Below, piece after piece: positions 46,797 to 57,970 of a stretch of DNA of 64,000 nt. The notes below the pieces were generated by a model. The model saw only the letters and a program-made list of their open reading frames with translations, had not been told where the DNA came from and did no database searches. The DNA is from Vermamoeba vermiformis (taxonomy: Eukaryota; Tubulinea; Echinamoebida): assembly GCA_045837725.1 (NCBI GenBank), contig JBEWZL010000209.1, positions 186,001 through 250,000 of the forward strand, read 5' to 3'. The translations under genes and the position numbers were made by a program. How positions within the stretch are numbered: position 1 is the first letter of the stretch; every line of letters starts with the position of its first letter.

Positions 46797-47702
46797 CTAT
46801 TTCCCTTTTTCTTCGGGTTCTTCTTTGTGTTCATGTAAATCATGCTCTCCTTTAGTCTCCTTCTCCTCCGGTTCATCGTCCCGTTTCGATTTCTTTGCTT
46901 TGCCTTTTTCTTGCTCTCCTCTACGATTCATGACAGTCTGGAAAGCGGCGATGAGGGTTTGTATCTGCCGCTCTAACTCCTCATTCTCATTGAGGAGTTG
47001 GTGGTTGTTCTCTTGCAATTGCCGATTCTGATCTTGTAATTGCTGAATCTGAGCTTGCGAATCATTGTTATTATTTTGTAACTGTTCTTGTAAATTATTG
47101 TTGTTATTTTGCAGTTGCTGAATCTGAGTTTGCGAGTCGTTGTTATTATTTTGCAACTGTTGAATCTGTTCTTGTAAATTATTGTTGTTATTTTGCAGTT
47201 GCTGAATCTGCGTTTGCGAGTCGTTGTTATTATTTTGTAGCTGTTGATTCTGTTCTTGTAAATTATTGTTATTATTTTGCAATTGTAGAAATTGAGCGAG
47301 CAAATTATTGTTATTATTTTGCAGTTGTAGAAATTGAGCGAGCAATGCTACATTATTCGGTGGTACATAAGCAGCAGGATTTTGGGAGTAGGATACATAT
47401 TGCTTTTGCAGTTCACCCCAGGAAATTAATCCCGCGGGAAAATGAATGACCACCTGGTTGTTGCGGTATCCACCTTTTGAAACGCCAACATGATCGGCAA
47501 TCTTGGTTGGGGAAACCAACGCTGCCAATGGATTCCCAGGATCAATGAAATATACGCCTTGGATATTATGAAACTGGGGATGGACGTATGACAAAGTGAA
47601 GTTTGTTGTTTGGTTAGAGTCCGTGAAGGTAACGAGAGAACCAGCAGGAATGAGCAAAATGTCACGAGCAAACCGCCACAATTCAACGGGAAGGTTGGCC
47701 AT
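46797..47702 (-). CDS. Asn/Gln tandem-repeat coiled-coil protein
   Basis: Single exon, 301 residues; family not recognised. The first 115 residues look globular (MANLPVELWRFARDILLIPA, GVYFIDPGNPLAALV, KGGYRNNQVVIHFPAGL). Residues about 118-235 are tandem 14-residue units of the form LQEQIQQLQNNNND alternating with SQTQIQQLQNNNNN, a heptad-compatible coiled coil with Asn blocks. The C-terminus is highly charged (KGKAKKSKRDDEPEEKETKG). The coding repeat makes length variation between strains likely. It lies on the same strand downstream of nothing obvious, with its stop 267 bp from the pseudo-E1 start. Confidence 0.65.
   Translation of the reverse strand: MANLPVELWRFARDILLIPAGSLVTFTDSNQTTNFTLSYVHPQFHNIQGVYFIDPGNPLAALVSPTKIADHVGVSKGGYRNNQVVIHFPAGLISWGELQKQYVSYSQNPAAYVPPNNVALLAQFLQLQNNNNNLLAQFLQLQNNNNNLQEQNQQLQNNNNDSQTQIQQLQNNNNNLQEQIQQLQNNNNDSQTQIQQLQNNNNNLQEQLQNNNNDSQAQIQQLQDQNRQLQENNHQLLNENEELERQIQTLIAAFQTVMNRRGEQEKGKAKKSKRDDEPEEKETKGEHDLHEHKEEPEEKGK
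47020..47345 (-). repeat. Coding tandem repeat, 42/84-bp units
   Basis: About eight 42-bp units, arranged as an 84-bp higher-order pair, encode the 14-residue coiled-coil repeats. One unit is shortened. Near-identical DNA between units suggests recent slippage or unequal exchange. Confidence 0.8.
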
Positions 47703-48228
47703 AGTGAATGTTGCTGAGTAATAATTATAACAACCGGGTGAATTCCTTTTTATTCTTTTGATTGAGTTAAGCCCTGATTTCCTTAAGTCACGTGATGTGT
47801 CAAAGAAGATTCCAGAAGAATTACCGAACTTTCGAATTGCCTCTGTTTATGTTCATCGTCATCTCCAATGGTTTATTTTGTAATTTTTGGCGTATATGAA
47901 AAGAGTTTTTTTAAAACTCCGATCGGCTCTGATCTAGCGCTTTATTTTAAATCGATCTGCATAACCGAGCTTCCACCAATAACCAATTCCATTTTTCAGA
48001 CCTTTGCCAGTGTATCAAATAAGGTGACTTGCTTTATTAGCATCGCCTCGAATTTAGTGGATTTTTATGTGCCGCAATTTTGCCAATCGAGATAAAGCCT
48101 TTGTATCTACCGCAAGGTCAATATCGCGTATGACCAATGATGTCAAATTTGTCAAACTCGCCACAAGATCCGGGGTGCCTGGCTCGAAATACTTTGAATC
48201 TCAAGCATAACAAGCTGTGAGTGTCGTT
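47703..48228. other. Spacer between repeat-protein gene and EGF gene
   Basis: This 526-bp spacer is A/T-rich. A 75-codon plus frame (47868-48095) has no recognisable domain. I see no RNA gene. Confidence 0.35.
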
Positions 48229-50002
48229 TTATATTAATAACAGTATTGCTATGAACGCTATAATAACGTGCAATAATCCACTATTAATAATAGGGCTAAC
48301 GCTGACTTTTGTGATGGGGGTGTTTCCATAATTACTCGGCCCAGAAGTTGCTGAACTATCTAATGTGCAGCCATTGTTTCCCTTTCCACTGCCTGTATAC
48401 CCCGCATTGCACGTGCACTCGTACGATCCATCTGTGTTGGTGCATGTGGCATCGGGTGAGCACGGTGACTCGTCGCACTCGTTCACGTCTGCAAACATCG
48501 CTTAGTACACCTGTGGACTTACTAACATCTCATATATAGACTATTAGCGGTGCTTACCAAAACATCCAAACTCGCCAATGCCATCGCCCGTGTAACCAGT
48601 GTTGCACTTGCACTCGAACGCGCCTAAGGTGTTTGTGCACGAGGCTACACTTGAACACGGTGGTGTAGGTAGCGTGCACTCGTTGATATCTGATCACAGT
48701 GTCAGCTACTATATAGGGTTATATGGACTAGTGCGTACCAGTGCATCCAGTGCCGTTCGAGTATCTCGTGTCTAGTCCGTTGCCGTCATACCCACTCGGA
48801 CACACGCACTTGTAATAACCTGGATAGTTCACGCACGTCGCTAAATAGTAACACGGGTACGTTACCTCACATTCATTGATGTCTGCGCGGATTGATTGGT
48901 GATATTTCCTAATTTGGAAATTATATGACATACCTTCACAACCTGGGATTGTGCCTCCTTGCGTGTTGCCAAGGCCGGAGTAGCCATAAGGACACTCGCA
49001 CGTGTAGTAGCCTGGATAATTGGTGCACTTTGCTACTGCAGCGCAGGGATGATCCGCGCACTCGTTAAAATCTGGAAAAATTATCAGGCACGTACTGATA
49101 TTTAATTACCAGGTGTTTTAAGGAGTATTAAAGAACGGTGTAGTTTACTTATATTTAATTACGCGTTGACATACCAATGCAACCTTTGGAGCCAAATCCA
49201 TCGCCAGAATACCCGTACGGACAACTGCATGAAACTGTGCCATAGGCAGCGGTGCAATAATTCGATCCCGTCACGTTACAAATTTGTAAGTCATTGCATC
49301 TACTTTTCGCTGCGTAAAGAAAAGAAATTAGATTTTTGGTTGCGACAGTTAAGACTTACGTTGGCAAGTTTGCCAATCATAAACGCCAGTATCTCCGCAT
49401 CCAACAGTCCATTTAAAATCGTCCAATACTGTCAGACCGGACGATATAACCACTCGTTGAATTTCTACCAAGGCTCTAAATCCGGTGTAATTATAATAAT
49501 TGTATCCTGGATTCTGAATCATCTTGCTGCAAGATACTAAGTGGTTGTAATGGTCGTATATGTGCAGAGTACCAACAGGTGAAGCATTGGTGTTGTATCT
49601 AAAAGCAAACTCCGCGATCGGAGGATTAAAATTAAACTCGCAATTTCCAGTTTCTGATGTAAGAGCCATAAAATATCCAGGATGATATGTTTGAAAATAT
49701 TGCCAATCGCCAGAACTGTTCCACGAAGCTAAACCTAGCGCTTGGACTCCAAACATGATCTCGCAAGATGTGCCGCTCACAGTAATCGTTTGGCCGTTGT
49801 TATTGTATAAAGTAAAAGAACCAGTCGAAGTCCATGGTTGATCATTATTAAAGCCAAGGTCATCAAAGGTAATGGTTCCAGAAGGATAGCCTACATAAAT
49901 AATAGAAGTGGCTAAATCCGGGTTGGTTGGATTGCACAACAACGCTTCCAACGCACTAAATAATCCAAATATTATTGCAAGTGCGATTGCGAGTCGTTTC
50001 AT
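48229..50002 (-). CDS. Secreted EGF-repeat protein with C-terminal membrane anchor signal
   Basis: Signal peptide MKRLAIALAIIFGLFSALEA, then an unrecognised beta-rich domain of about 210 residues with paired cysteines (GTSCEIMFGVQALGLASWN; TVGCGDTGVYDWQTC). Five EGF-like modules follow, each in its own exon with phase-1 introns. The last four begin with a calcium-binding EGF motif: DFNECADHPCAAVAKC, DINECEVTYPCYYLATC, DINECTLPTPPCSSVASC and DVNECDESPCSPDATC, with the aromatic/Gly pattern GxYxCxCPxGY. The C-terminus is Ser-rich followed by a hydrophobic end (LLHVIIAFIAILLLI) with nothing after it, as in GPI-anchor signals. A cell-surface adhesion or recognition protein is likely. Start at 50002; an upstream Met at 50059 would bury the signal peptide. 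Confidence 0.82.
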
Positions 50003-50251
50003 TGTTGTGTTCGCCGAAAAAAAATTAAAAAAATAAAAATCTAAAAATGTCAATCTCATATTGCGAGATTTGCCTCACCTTCAATCTGTCGCGCCAAGGT
50101 AATACCAATGCCTCACGTGGCACCTTGCAAGGGAATCGAGATCTGAAATCGAACCTTGCATCCCGAAGTGTATTAATAATAATTTCAGCAGATGCAGAAA
50201 AATAATCGCATCAATCAGGTTCGATTAGTTATTTATTAACCACTAATAATA

Positions 50252-53251
50252 TCACTGCTCTTTTTTCTTCCAAGTGACATCAATATCCTCGCTGCCCATC
50301 AAACGAATGTAGCTCGGATAAGGTTCGATCTGGATGTCCATCTCGTCCGTTATTCTTTGGATCTCCAACAACAGCTACGCATCGAATACCGTTAGTCCAT
50401 ATAAAAGACCTCATATTAACTACGTACATCGTTCTTGACTTTTCTCCAGCGAGTGTAATCTTGCCACTTCCAATCTTTCTTTAATCGTACTCGCAGTATG
50501 ACGTTCAAATATTGACCTTCGTCTTCGATCGAGTTCACGTGCATGATATACTTAGGTGACCATATCTATTCGAAGAGGATATTGTTAATATGCGAGTCAA
50601 TGTACGCCAGCCCGGATCCGATCAGATCAAGATTGCTTTAATATTTTAACTTTACCTTAGAGTTCTTCAAGTAATCTCCGATCTGCTTGTTCAATGTGTA
50701 AACTTCCTTAGAACTCGTGTCCCAGTTGAGGCCGAACTAAATTTAGCAGATCAGCAACAAGGTAACGAGTAATTAAACCGCGTTTAATGTTAATTTCCGG
50801 AATATAAATCATTGCAAATATGTTATTAGAGTATTATTTACCTGTACTTCGAAGCTAATCTTGCCACCACGGTTCAAATTGGCTAATTTTGCGTGGCTCA
50901 ATGCTGCATTACGCATAAACACGCCATAGCCATCTAAACATGATTATCAGTATATATTCATTATATATAATGATGGGCACGTGTTATGATTGCTTACCGA
51001 ATGCGTGGAAGTACGTGGACAAAACTCCGACTCGCTCAACCACCAAAATGTCACAACCGTCTGTACTCACAGTCAATTAGCTACCTAATTTAATATCGCA
51101 ATATCAATACTACTTACCAACGGTAACAAAGTCGCCGACATTAAACGGTTGCACTGAAAAACCTAGGTTAGTACGAGGACCAAAAAGTTGCGGATCTACC
51201 ACATCCAGTACTTACTGAAAAATATCATATAAAGCGAATCAAACACTTCTTGTAATGTTGCACCATATCCAAAACTAATTCACTATTAGAATAGCTCTAC
51301 ATGGCAAAATAGGTATATAAAAGGTGTACCTGAGAGCTACGAGAGCAGTGCCTATTGACAACAATACAGAGCTCCAATCGACTTCAAAATTGAACAAACA
51401 AACAAAGAACACGATCAGCACGAAGAAGAAATTGAGCAACGAGCGTGATATGTCCAACAGCCTGAATGCACGGAGGTAAGCAAATGTCACGCACTAACAT
51501 AACGACACTATTGCTTTGTGCTTGAATATTGAACTTACAATCTTCGGCCCTTCATCTTGTTTTGCAATTCTTTGCGCTCTTTGAAGATGTGCTTTGTGCC
51601 TTTAGTAAGATCCTCCTTGCACAATCTGCCGTCACCATCCTGATACCGGCATTGTTAGTGCGCCGTTGAAATTTATCCTAGGACTAATACGTACTCGGTC
51701 AAAGAAGGTCATTACTTCGCCAATGTCAGTCACATCCAGTGAGTTAAGCAGATCTGTCTCCAAAAGGTAGCCTCGTTCTTGTTCGTCAAAACTGCTCAAA
51801 ATCTGCATAAAATTGTTATTAAACCAGTTGAGTATACTAATTTATAATATAAACACGACGTACTTGGTCAGCGATCTGTCGACAAGCCTCGTCAAGTGAG
51901 TTTTTGTCGATCAGCTTGGTAACTTTTCTGAGTGATTTTGACTTGAAATCTTTGACGACGTTTCCTCGGTCAGGCAATAGTTTCTAAATAAGGCAACAAT
52001 GTCAATATTCATCAACTTGCGCCACGCAATGAAAAATTTCTTGCAGAGGTGATTGCCTTCGAACAGCTCGAAACTTACTTGTGGATTCCATTGAATGCTG
52101 CTTCTACTCTCCAAGTGCGACCGTTCAATATAAATCATGAGTTGTTCGTGCATAATCGAGTCGCGAATTCTTCCGTCCAAGTCCTCGTACAAGAAGCCTT
52201 CGATCATTTCAATAATACCCGTACGAATGCCGTATAATATTGAAATTACAAATATAGACCTAAGTACTTCATTAATAACAATAATTATATTAATTTGAAT
52301 GAGTGTACGTACCAACAAGCTCCCCATATGAAATTATCAATGGGACCGTTGTCGACTAACCCCACAAGAATGTGCGGGTATACCGACAAAATAAGGATTG
52401 CTATATTATAATATTAAAACATTAGTATTAGTAATTTACTAGAATTTTTAATTTTTCTCGGGACCAGATCTCGAGTGATTTCTCTCTCAGCCAATACTTA
52501 CACCATATCAAAAAGTGCACGCAATGTTCATATGGCGCCAAGTACTGATAAACAGGCCAACATCCAATGCACGAGAATGCAATCTTCTTCAGCAGCATGA
52601 AGAACAAGCGGAACACTATGAACAGAATGACGAAGCTGATTGCAATGATGTCGACGAGCCATAACCAATTAATTAGCGGAATATCGACTATAGTCAGTGT
52701 AGGTAGCTGCATATAGAACCGTACAACTCTTATTGTAAGCACTAACATTAATAGAGTTAGTCGATCTGCTACGTAGTTTTAGAGAATAGCTCTTGATTAC
52801 GTACCGGTAACATTGGTTAAAATTAATAATACAACTATAGCAAATACAATACGAGGCAGCTTCTTTTTAGCGCGTTCTCGATAATTAGGATCTTCTCGTT
52901 CTTCATCCTCTTTGTTTTCTAATAATCTCGATTCTTGTTCCCAATCATGATCAATAACATTATATTTTGGTGGACGCCATCTGCTCAAAAAAATTAGTTA
53001 CTGAACTTCGATCCAGATCAAAAATGAAGTTAAAATTATTGAGAAAATTCTGAACGCACACAATAAGAAAATATAGCCAACCAAAACCTATAATATTTAA
53101 TTACGCACCTTCTCCTTTTTTCTCTATTTACTTGGTTCTGTTTTCCGCCTGTAAACAGCTGTTCGATTGGATTCATTCCAGTACGTGCATTACTGCTTTG
53201 AAAAGCCTCGTATATAGGCCTTTGGTCGTCAGGAGTATTATTTATACTCAT
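50252..53251 (-). CDS. MscS-family mechanosensitive channel with EF-hand
   Basis: About 15 exons, about 720 residues. Cytosolic N-terminus (MSINNTPDDQRPIYEAFQSS; RWRPPKYNVIDHDW), then transmembrane helices (LPRIVFAIVVLLILTNVTG; WLVDIIAISFVILFIVFRLF; and later FFFVLIVFFVCLFNFEVDW). Between the second membrane block and the pore lies an EF-hand region: FDEQERGYLLETDLLNSLDV, GEVMTFFDRDGDGRLCKEDL with a good DxDGDG loop. The pore and MscS beta domain read SSVLLSIGTALVALSFIFGY, IFFVQPFNVGDFVTVDGCD and GVLSTYFHAFDGYGVFM, then an alpha/beta end. This is the layout of eukaryotic MscS homologues that combine EF-hands with the channel (as in fission yeast Msy1/2). It probably releases ions under membrane tension with calcium control. 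Stop TGA at 50252-50254. Confidence 0.85.
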
Positions 53252-53495
53252 CGCGGTGCATTTGTCGTCCGTGGTCTCGTATTGTTGATCGGCTCGAAAA
53301 TTTAGATTTTTTTTATTTAATAGTAGTCATGAGCTCTGATCACAACAAGGAAGGGCAAATGAAAACATAAGCCTCTAGTGTACCTATCACAGAATGATAA
53401 GCATTGCTTGGACAATTCTAATCTGGAATTTTCCTGATCTCAAGTGGCCAACATTGCCTCGGATTTATTTGCGTGTCTACTCGCTAATAAGCAAC

Positions 53496-55499
53496 ATGGA
53501 GGCTAGGAAAAAGTCCTCCAAAGGCAAGTCCTTCCTGATGGTGCCCGAAGGTAAATTTAATCCACTCGTAGCCAGTCCTAATTTAATTATTAGGGCAACT
53601 GATCACCGTAAAAAATCTACCGAACAAGCAGTCATATAATAAAGGCCAAAGCAATTATTGGTTCGATGGCCAGAAGAATATTTTTTATTTTCGAGAACAC
53701 GGACAAAAGAAAGAGAAATCAATTCAACTCTCATTCGACCAAGGAAAATACTCACATGAAGGAGTGTCGTCATCGAATATTTACGAGATTATTGTTCGCA
53801 CGAGCATATTTTCATCGTTGTTTGGCTCAACCAGCTCTGGCGATTGTCATGTTGCAGTGACCGAAGAATCGTTGAAACTTCCCTTTGAAGAACAGCCGTG
53901 GTTCATTGGTGCAGTCGACAAAGGCGAGCTCAAATCGATTGAACTAAGTAAGCTCCTAAAACTCGTTGTCTACGCATTATTCTGACGCTCTTTTTGCAGC
54001 GGAGACTCGCATGTTTTTTACACGGGCAAAAGGACCCAGAATGTATCTTCATTGGACCACGACAAAAAAGATGAAGACCCCGGGACGTCCAATACTTCTC
54101 GAGTCAAATGACCTGTCGTTAGTGCTTCCTCGTGACGAGTTCATGACTGCAATGTACAATGGCGGAACAATCAGACATCGTACTGAAGTGTTGTTTTGTC
54201 GCCGTATCATGGAGAACAACTTGGAAGTTGCTAAAAGCATATTCGCACAAGGTAAGACCACGAGATGAATATACTATGACGCTTAACTAACGCGTGTCAT
54301 CATTTTTGCGTGACAGGTGTCAATCTTGCTAGCCTCGTCCTGCGTGACCCAAACATCATTTCTTACTATATCGAGAACACTCCGCTCGAATCAATTAACG
54401 AGGAGTTGCTCATGTGGCTGCTTGAGAGTGGTGTGCCGGTGGATCGGTACAAACTTAACACAATTTTCTCGTAATTTAACTGACGACCGTTCGCAGGGAC
54501 GACAAAGAAATCATCAATGTTGCCGCATCAAAGTGCAGCGATATAGTGATTGAAGCATTGCTCGAGCACGGTGTCAAAATCACGCAGCAAATTGCACAAA
54601 GAGCGATTACGCGCAACATTCCACCGCACAGAATGCGAATTTACTTCGAGTCCCTAGTATCTGGGCCATATATTTCGATCTCTGATTACTTCAAAATGAT
54701 CAAAGACTGCAAAGACACCGATTACACCAACAGAGTATTGGTTACGCTTGCGTGGAGATATGGCAACGATGATAACTTGTTCAAACAGCTTCCTAAAGAG
54801 CTCGTGCAACACATCATAAGCTTTGGAGTCGACGATGAATACCCGTGGCTTGACTACGTGGACTCCCTTAACTTAGCTTACCTGACACATATCGATTATC
54901 ATTATCGAGTCCTCAGTCTCGGAGAGCTCATCAAGCTAGCTGTGATTGGGTGGCACTATTGGACTAAGCTTGATAGTAAATCAATCGACTTCATATTCCT
55001 GCGCCTCATCGACAACAAACAGAGCTACTACACCCAACCAAATTTCTACGAAAACTTGTCACCCTCGCAAATGAATCACCTTGTGTCGTGGTTAATCAAA
55101 TTATCAACGCGACAGCAGTTCGATCACCAAGTCTTTGTCAAATCGAGTTTGATGACGTACCTCCTCAACAACGAGAAGTCACTGCCAGTCGTTAAATCAC
55201 TCTTAGACGCACGCGTGATCAAGCGAGAGTGGTGGTTAGAGCCCGCAGACTTTGTCCATTGGCTACCATCCTCGCCAGTCCCGTTATCTTGGCACACGGT
55301 CAAACCTGTCCAGCCACACAAGTCACTAATACAGCTGTTGATACGCGAGAACTTGATGCCCGAGCAATGCACGCTGTACAATCGAGCTGTTGGCCTGAGT
55401 GCCTACCTCCGAAGAAATGGCAATACTGCAGAGGTACAAGCCGTAATCGACTTTATTGCAGAGTGTCGGAACAACTCGAACCACAAAGCATTAAATTAA
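53496..55499 (+). CDS. Ankyrin-like / F-box-like paralogue A
   Basis: Five exons, about 600 residues. Exon 1 MEARKKSSKGKSFLMVPEG splices (intron about 53551-53594) to QLITVKNLPNKQSYNKGQSN and then YWFDGQKNIFYFREHGQKKE, an unrecognised N-terminal domain ending EEQPWFIGAVDKGEL. Next, AETRMFFTRAKGPRMYLHW and SNDLSLVLPRDEF. Then weak ankyrin-like helical pairs (NNLEVAKSIFAQGVNLASLV, NEELLMWLLESGVPVDR, SKCSDIVIEALLEHGVKI), an F-box-like segment LPKELVQHIISFG, and a helical C-terminal part. I do not know the family. The paralogue at 57971-60079 has the same layout. Exon 2 is about 96% identical in DNA to paralogue B, far above the rest. An in-frame upstream ATG lies at 53394, but MEARKK matches B's exon 1 length better. 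Confidence 0.72.
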
Positions 55500-55502
55500 T
55501 TA

Positions 55503-55940
55503 TACTGCAAATATTTGCAATTCACGATCGAATAGTAAATATTTATTTATTTATTCAACTATTTACAATCACAAAGAGAATATTTGCATCTTACTAGCGA
55601 AATCACCGTTACTTATTGGTCATTGTATTTTTTATTTGTGGTTAAGTCGACAAAGTTCTCACGGCTGGGGTTGCCAGTACTTGAACAGTTCGGACATTGC
55701 TGCTGCAAAGTTCCGTTCGATTGACGCACACAACACGAGTTGGAATCTGTTCGCTAGCATCTCTTTGTTTGATGGATACGATGCCCAGACCGCGAAGAGA
55801 CTCTTTCAGCGATTGAAAGCCTTCGTCGCACAAATATTCAATTGTTCTGGGCGTAGTTTCGATCTGATAGCTGAAAGCATTTTGGTTTGGAGAATGATAA
55901 AAACCGGGTTTTTTTAGTTCGAACACTTTTATCAACTTTA
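55503..55940 (+). repeat. Inverted repeat, left arm
   Basis: Pairs with 57033-57484 in inverted orientation (for example ACTGCAAATATTTGCAAT, GTTGCCAGTACTTGAACAGT, CATCTCTTTGTTTGATGGAT). It begins right after the stop of paralogue A. Identity is patchy, with blocks of near identity. Confidence 0.8.
55642..55935 (-). pseudogene. Fragment of an unknown small gene (copy in left arm)
   Basis: Reads IEYLCDEGFQSLKESLRGLG and IVSIKQRDA, shared with the plus-strand copy at 57088-57369. The downstream part carries FAAMSELFKYWQPQP in another frame, also shared, so the present frame is broken or an intron is missed. Probably a relic. Confidence 0.45.
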
Positions 55941-56007
55941 TTTTTTGCCGGTTTGCAATCGTCGCATATGAAGCTAGTAATAACAGCTAGCTAGTAACAG
56001 CGCTCGA

Positions 56008-56564
56008 TTAAACTTTACAACTATTATTGCCATAAGTTTGATCCTCTGCGCTAGTGTTCACAGTATTGTTGCCGATCCATCTCCACATTTTTTGGTCGTA
56101 ATAGTCAGTATTCCTGAAAACGTCCAAAAATAGTATACTAAGGATATTAACAACGCCTTGACAACCTAACCGCATTCCATACTGCCATTGCCAAGAGGAG
56201 GGAAGATAAACGAAAAGGATGAACAGATTCGTCAAGAGAAGATTTATGGTCCATATTTTATCCACAACTGAATTAAATTATGAATTAAAATATTAATTAA
56301 TATATAAATAATATCGATATGAAACGAAACACTACCTGCGTTTAGATATTCACGGTTAGGAATATAACCAATTACATCCGCTAGTAGCATAAGCAAGCAG
56401 CCTCCACAGGACATGCTCAGAATGGCATCCAAATAATATTGACCGGCGACATCCACATAAGAACCCCATAAATTCAAACCTAGCAGTACCAAGGACCCAA
56501 AAGAGAAAAATGTTTTGCTCACCCAACCGCCTTCGTGCAATAGACTGCTCCTTTGTGGTTCCAT
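56008..56564 (-). CDS. Small multi-pass membrane protein
   Basis: Two exons joined by a 68-nt intron (56268-56335), about 160 residues. Four hydrophobic segments: TFFSFGSLVLLGLNLWGSYV, YLDAILSMSCGGCLLMLLAD, VDKIWTINLLLTNLFILFVY and GCQGVVNILSILFLDVF. The tail is hydrophilic (WRWIGNNTVNTSAEDQTYGN). Family unknown; four-helix topology recalls small tetraspan proteins. Start MEPQRSSLL at 56564 follows the paired basic/polar N-terminus; an in-frame Met at 56630 would add a hydrophobic leader. It lies exactly between the two inverted arms, so it may have been moved or flipped with them. Confidence 0.6.
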
Positions 56565-56735
56565 CGTTAAGAAGATTCTGATAATAATAAAGACAAGAGA
56601 CGAGATGTCCCATCGCCTTGAAATTTCCACACGACGTTTACACTTGAACTTATTTTATGGCACGTCTGTAATAAAAACTATTATTAATAATATTATTAAT
56701 AAAATTAATTAATTTATTTCATATCTTGTCTCCGC

Positions 56736-56904
56736 GATCTCAAGATCGACCTTAAAAAAAAATCAACAAAAATTCAATAATTAGTAAAAAAGGCCAATAA
56801 ATTACCCTCAACAATCCTACTACAAAACCAGCGTGTAGAGTAGTATAGTATTTATAACAAATGCTTGAGCAGTTTTTGGTTAGTCGCCGACAGCCAGAAG
56901 AATA
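56736..56904 (+). pseudogene. Fragment copy of paralogue B (intron 1 and start of exon 2)
   Basis: Shares GATCTCAAGATCGACCT, AATCAACAAAAATT, ACAAATGCTTGAGCA and CCAGAAGAATA with 58022-58164, then identity ends. It lacks the rest of the gene, so it is a truncated duplicate. Confidence 0.75.
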
Positions 56905-57032
56905 CATTACTTAGCAACGCACAATCTAAGCGCCACGCGAGCGGTGGCTAATTGTTCCAGGTTGCTAAATAATAAAGATCAATAATTTGCCAGCACTGCT
57001 TCCAAAAAGTTTGCGAAGGAAAGGTGGTCAAC

Positions 57033-57484
57033 TAAAGTTGATAAAACAAACGCTAAAAAACCCAATGTTTATTATTCTTCAAACAAAATGCTTTCAGCTA
57101 TCAGATCGAAACTACGCTCCAGAAAAATTGAATATTTGTCCGACGAAGGCTTTCGAGCTCTTGGAGAGTCTCTTCGCGGTCTAGGCATCGTATCCATCAA
57201 ACAAAGAGATGCAAACGGACATCTTTTGACTCTCGATGTCTCGGTGAGTCAATCTAGCAGCTTACACAAAAATGGAACTTCGCAGCAACCATCTCCAAAC
57301 TGTTCAAGTACTGGCAACGCCAGCCGTGAGTCAAACTTTGTCGACTCTTCCACATCCAATAATAAATAACTGCAATTTCGCTAAAAAAAAGAAAAAATAT
57401 TCTCTTTGTTGTAAGTGATGAAAATAGTCGAATAAATAACTAAATATTTTATTTGATAACAAATTGCAGCAATATTTGCAGTAA
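57033..57484 (-). repeat. Inverted repeat, right arm
   Basis: Counterpart of 55503-55940. The outer limits are TAAAGTTGATAAAA on one side and CAATATTTGCAGTAAA on the other. About 1.1 kb separates the arms. Confidence 0.8.
57088..57369 (+). pseudogene. Fragment of an unknown small gene (copy in right arm)
   Basis: Open for 93 codons from MLSAIRSKLRSRKIEYLSDE, with GFRALGESLRGLGIVSIKQR shared with the left-arm copy. The conserved end (WNFAATISKLFKYWQRQP) lies in a different frame, reachable only through an unclear splice. It may be the better-kept copy. Confidence 0.45.
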
Positions 57485-57525
57485 ATTTAATTTATTTCAG
57501 TGCCTCGCAGTCGGCAATCAAATTT

Positions 57526-57919
57526 TTACAGAACAGAAATGAAACTCCTCCAGTAATCATCGTGAGGAAACTGAGACAAGCCATTGTACCAGATTTCCGA
57601 GCACGTCTTTACCTCCGGAAAAACTCGATCCACAAGTTTACGAACATCTCTGCAGTTGTCGACGCAAAATATGCACACTAGATTAAATGCCATCGCACCG
57701 ACGAATCGGCTCTGCAACAAGTTCGCGGGCAGATCAAAGATCATTTGACAGCACAAATTGGACTTGCAATTCACGTCGGGACCCGTTCTTGAATTTCAGC
57801 AGATATACCCATGTACCTTACATATACAATTGTCGGGCCACGGCTGCAAGAGCGGTGCTCGCTTTGACGAAGAAAGAACAGATCAAAATTGCAATTAACA
57901 CAGAACCACACCCGAACAT
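57526..57919 (-). CDS. Small secreted cysteine-containing protein
   Basis: About 119 residues if a very short 34-nt intron (57788-57821) is removed. Exon 1 is a signal peptide (MFGCGSVLIAILICSFFVKA, cleavage near STALA). The mature part is TGPDVNCKSNLCCQMIFDLP, then FVGAMAFNLVCIFCVDNC, VFPEVKTCSEIWYNGL and WRSFISVL, with seven cysteines. No family recognised. The clear leader and the Cys pattern support a real secreted protein; the intron, shorter than others here, is the weak point. It is divergent from paralogue B (51 bp). Confidence 0.45.
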
Positions 57920-57970
57920 TGGATTTAATTTATACACTAGACTATTTAGATTTACGATATGTTTGTTAAA

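Noticed and set aside
47020-47345. Regular short repeats that could suggest a CRISPR array
   Set aside because: The units are contiguous and in frame within one ORF with coiled-coil periodicity, and there are no unique spacers.
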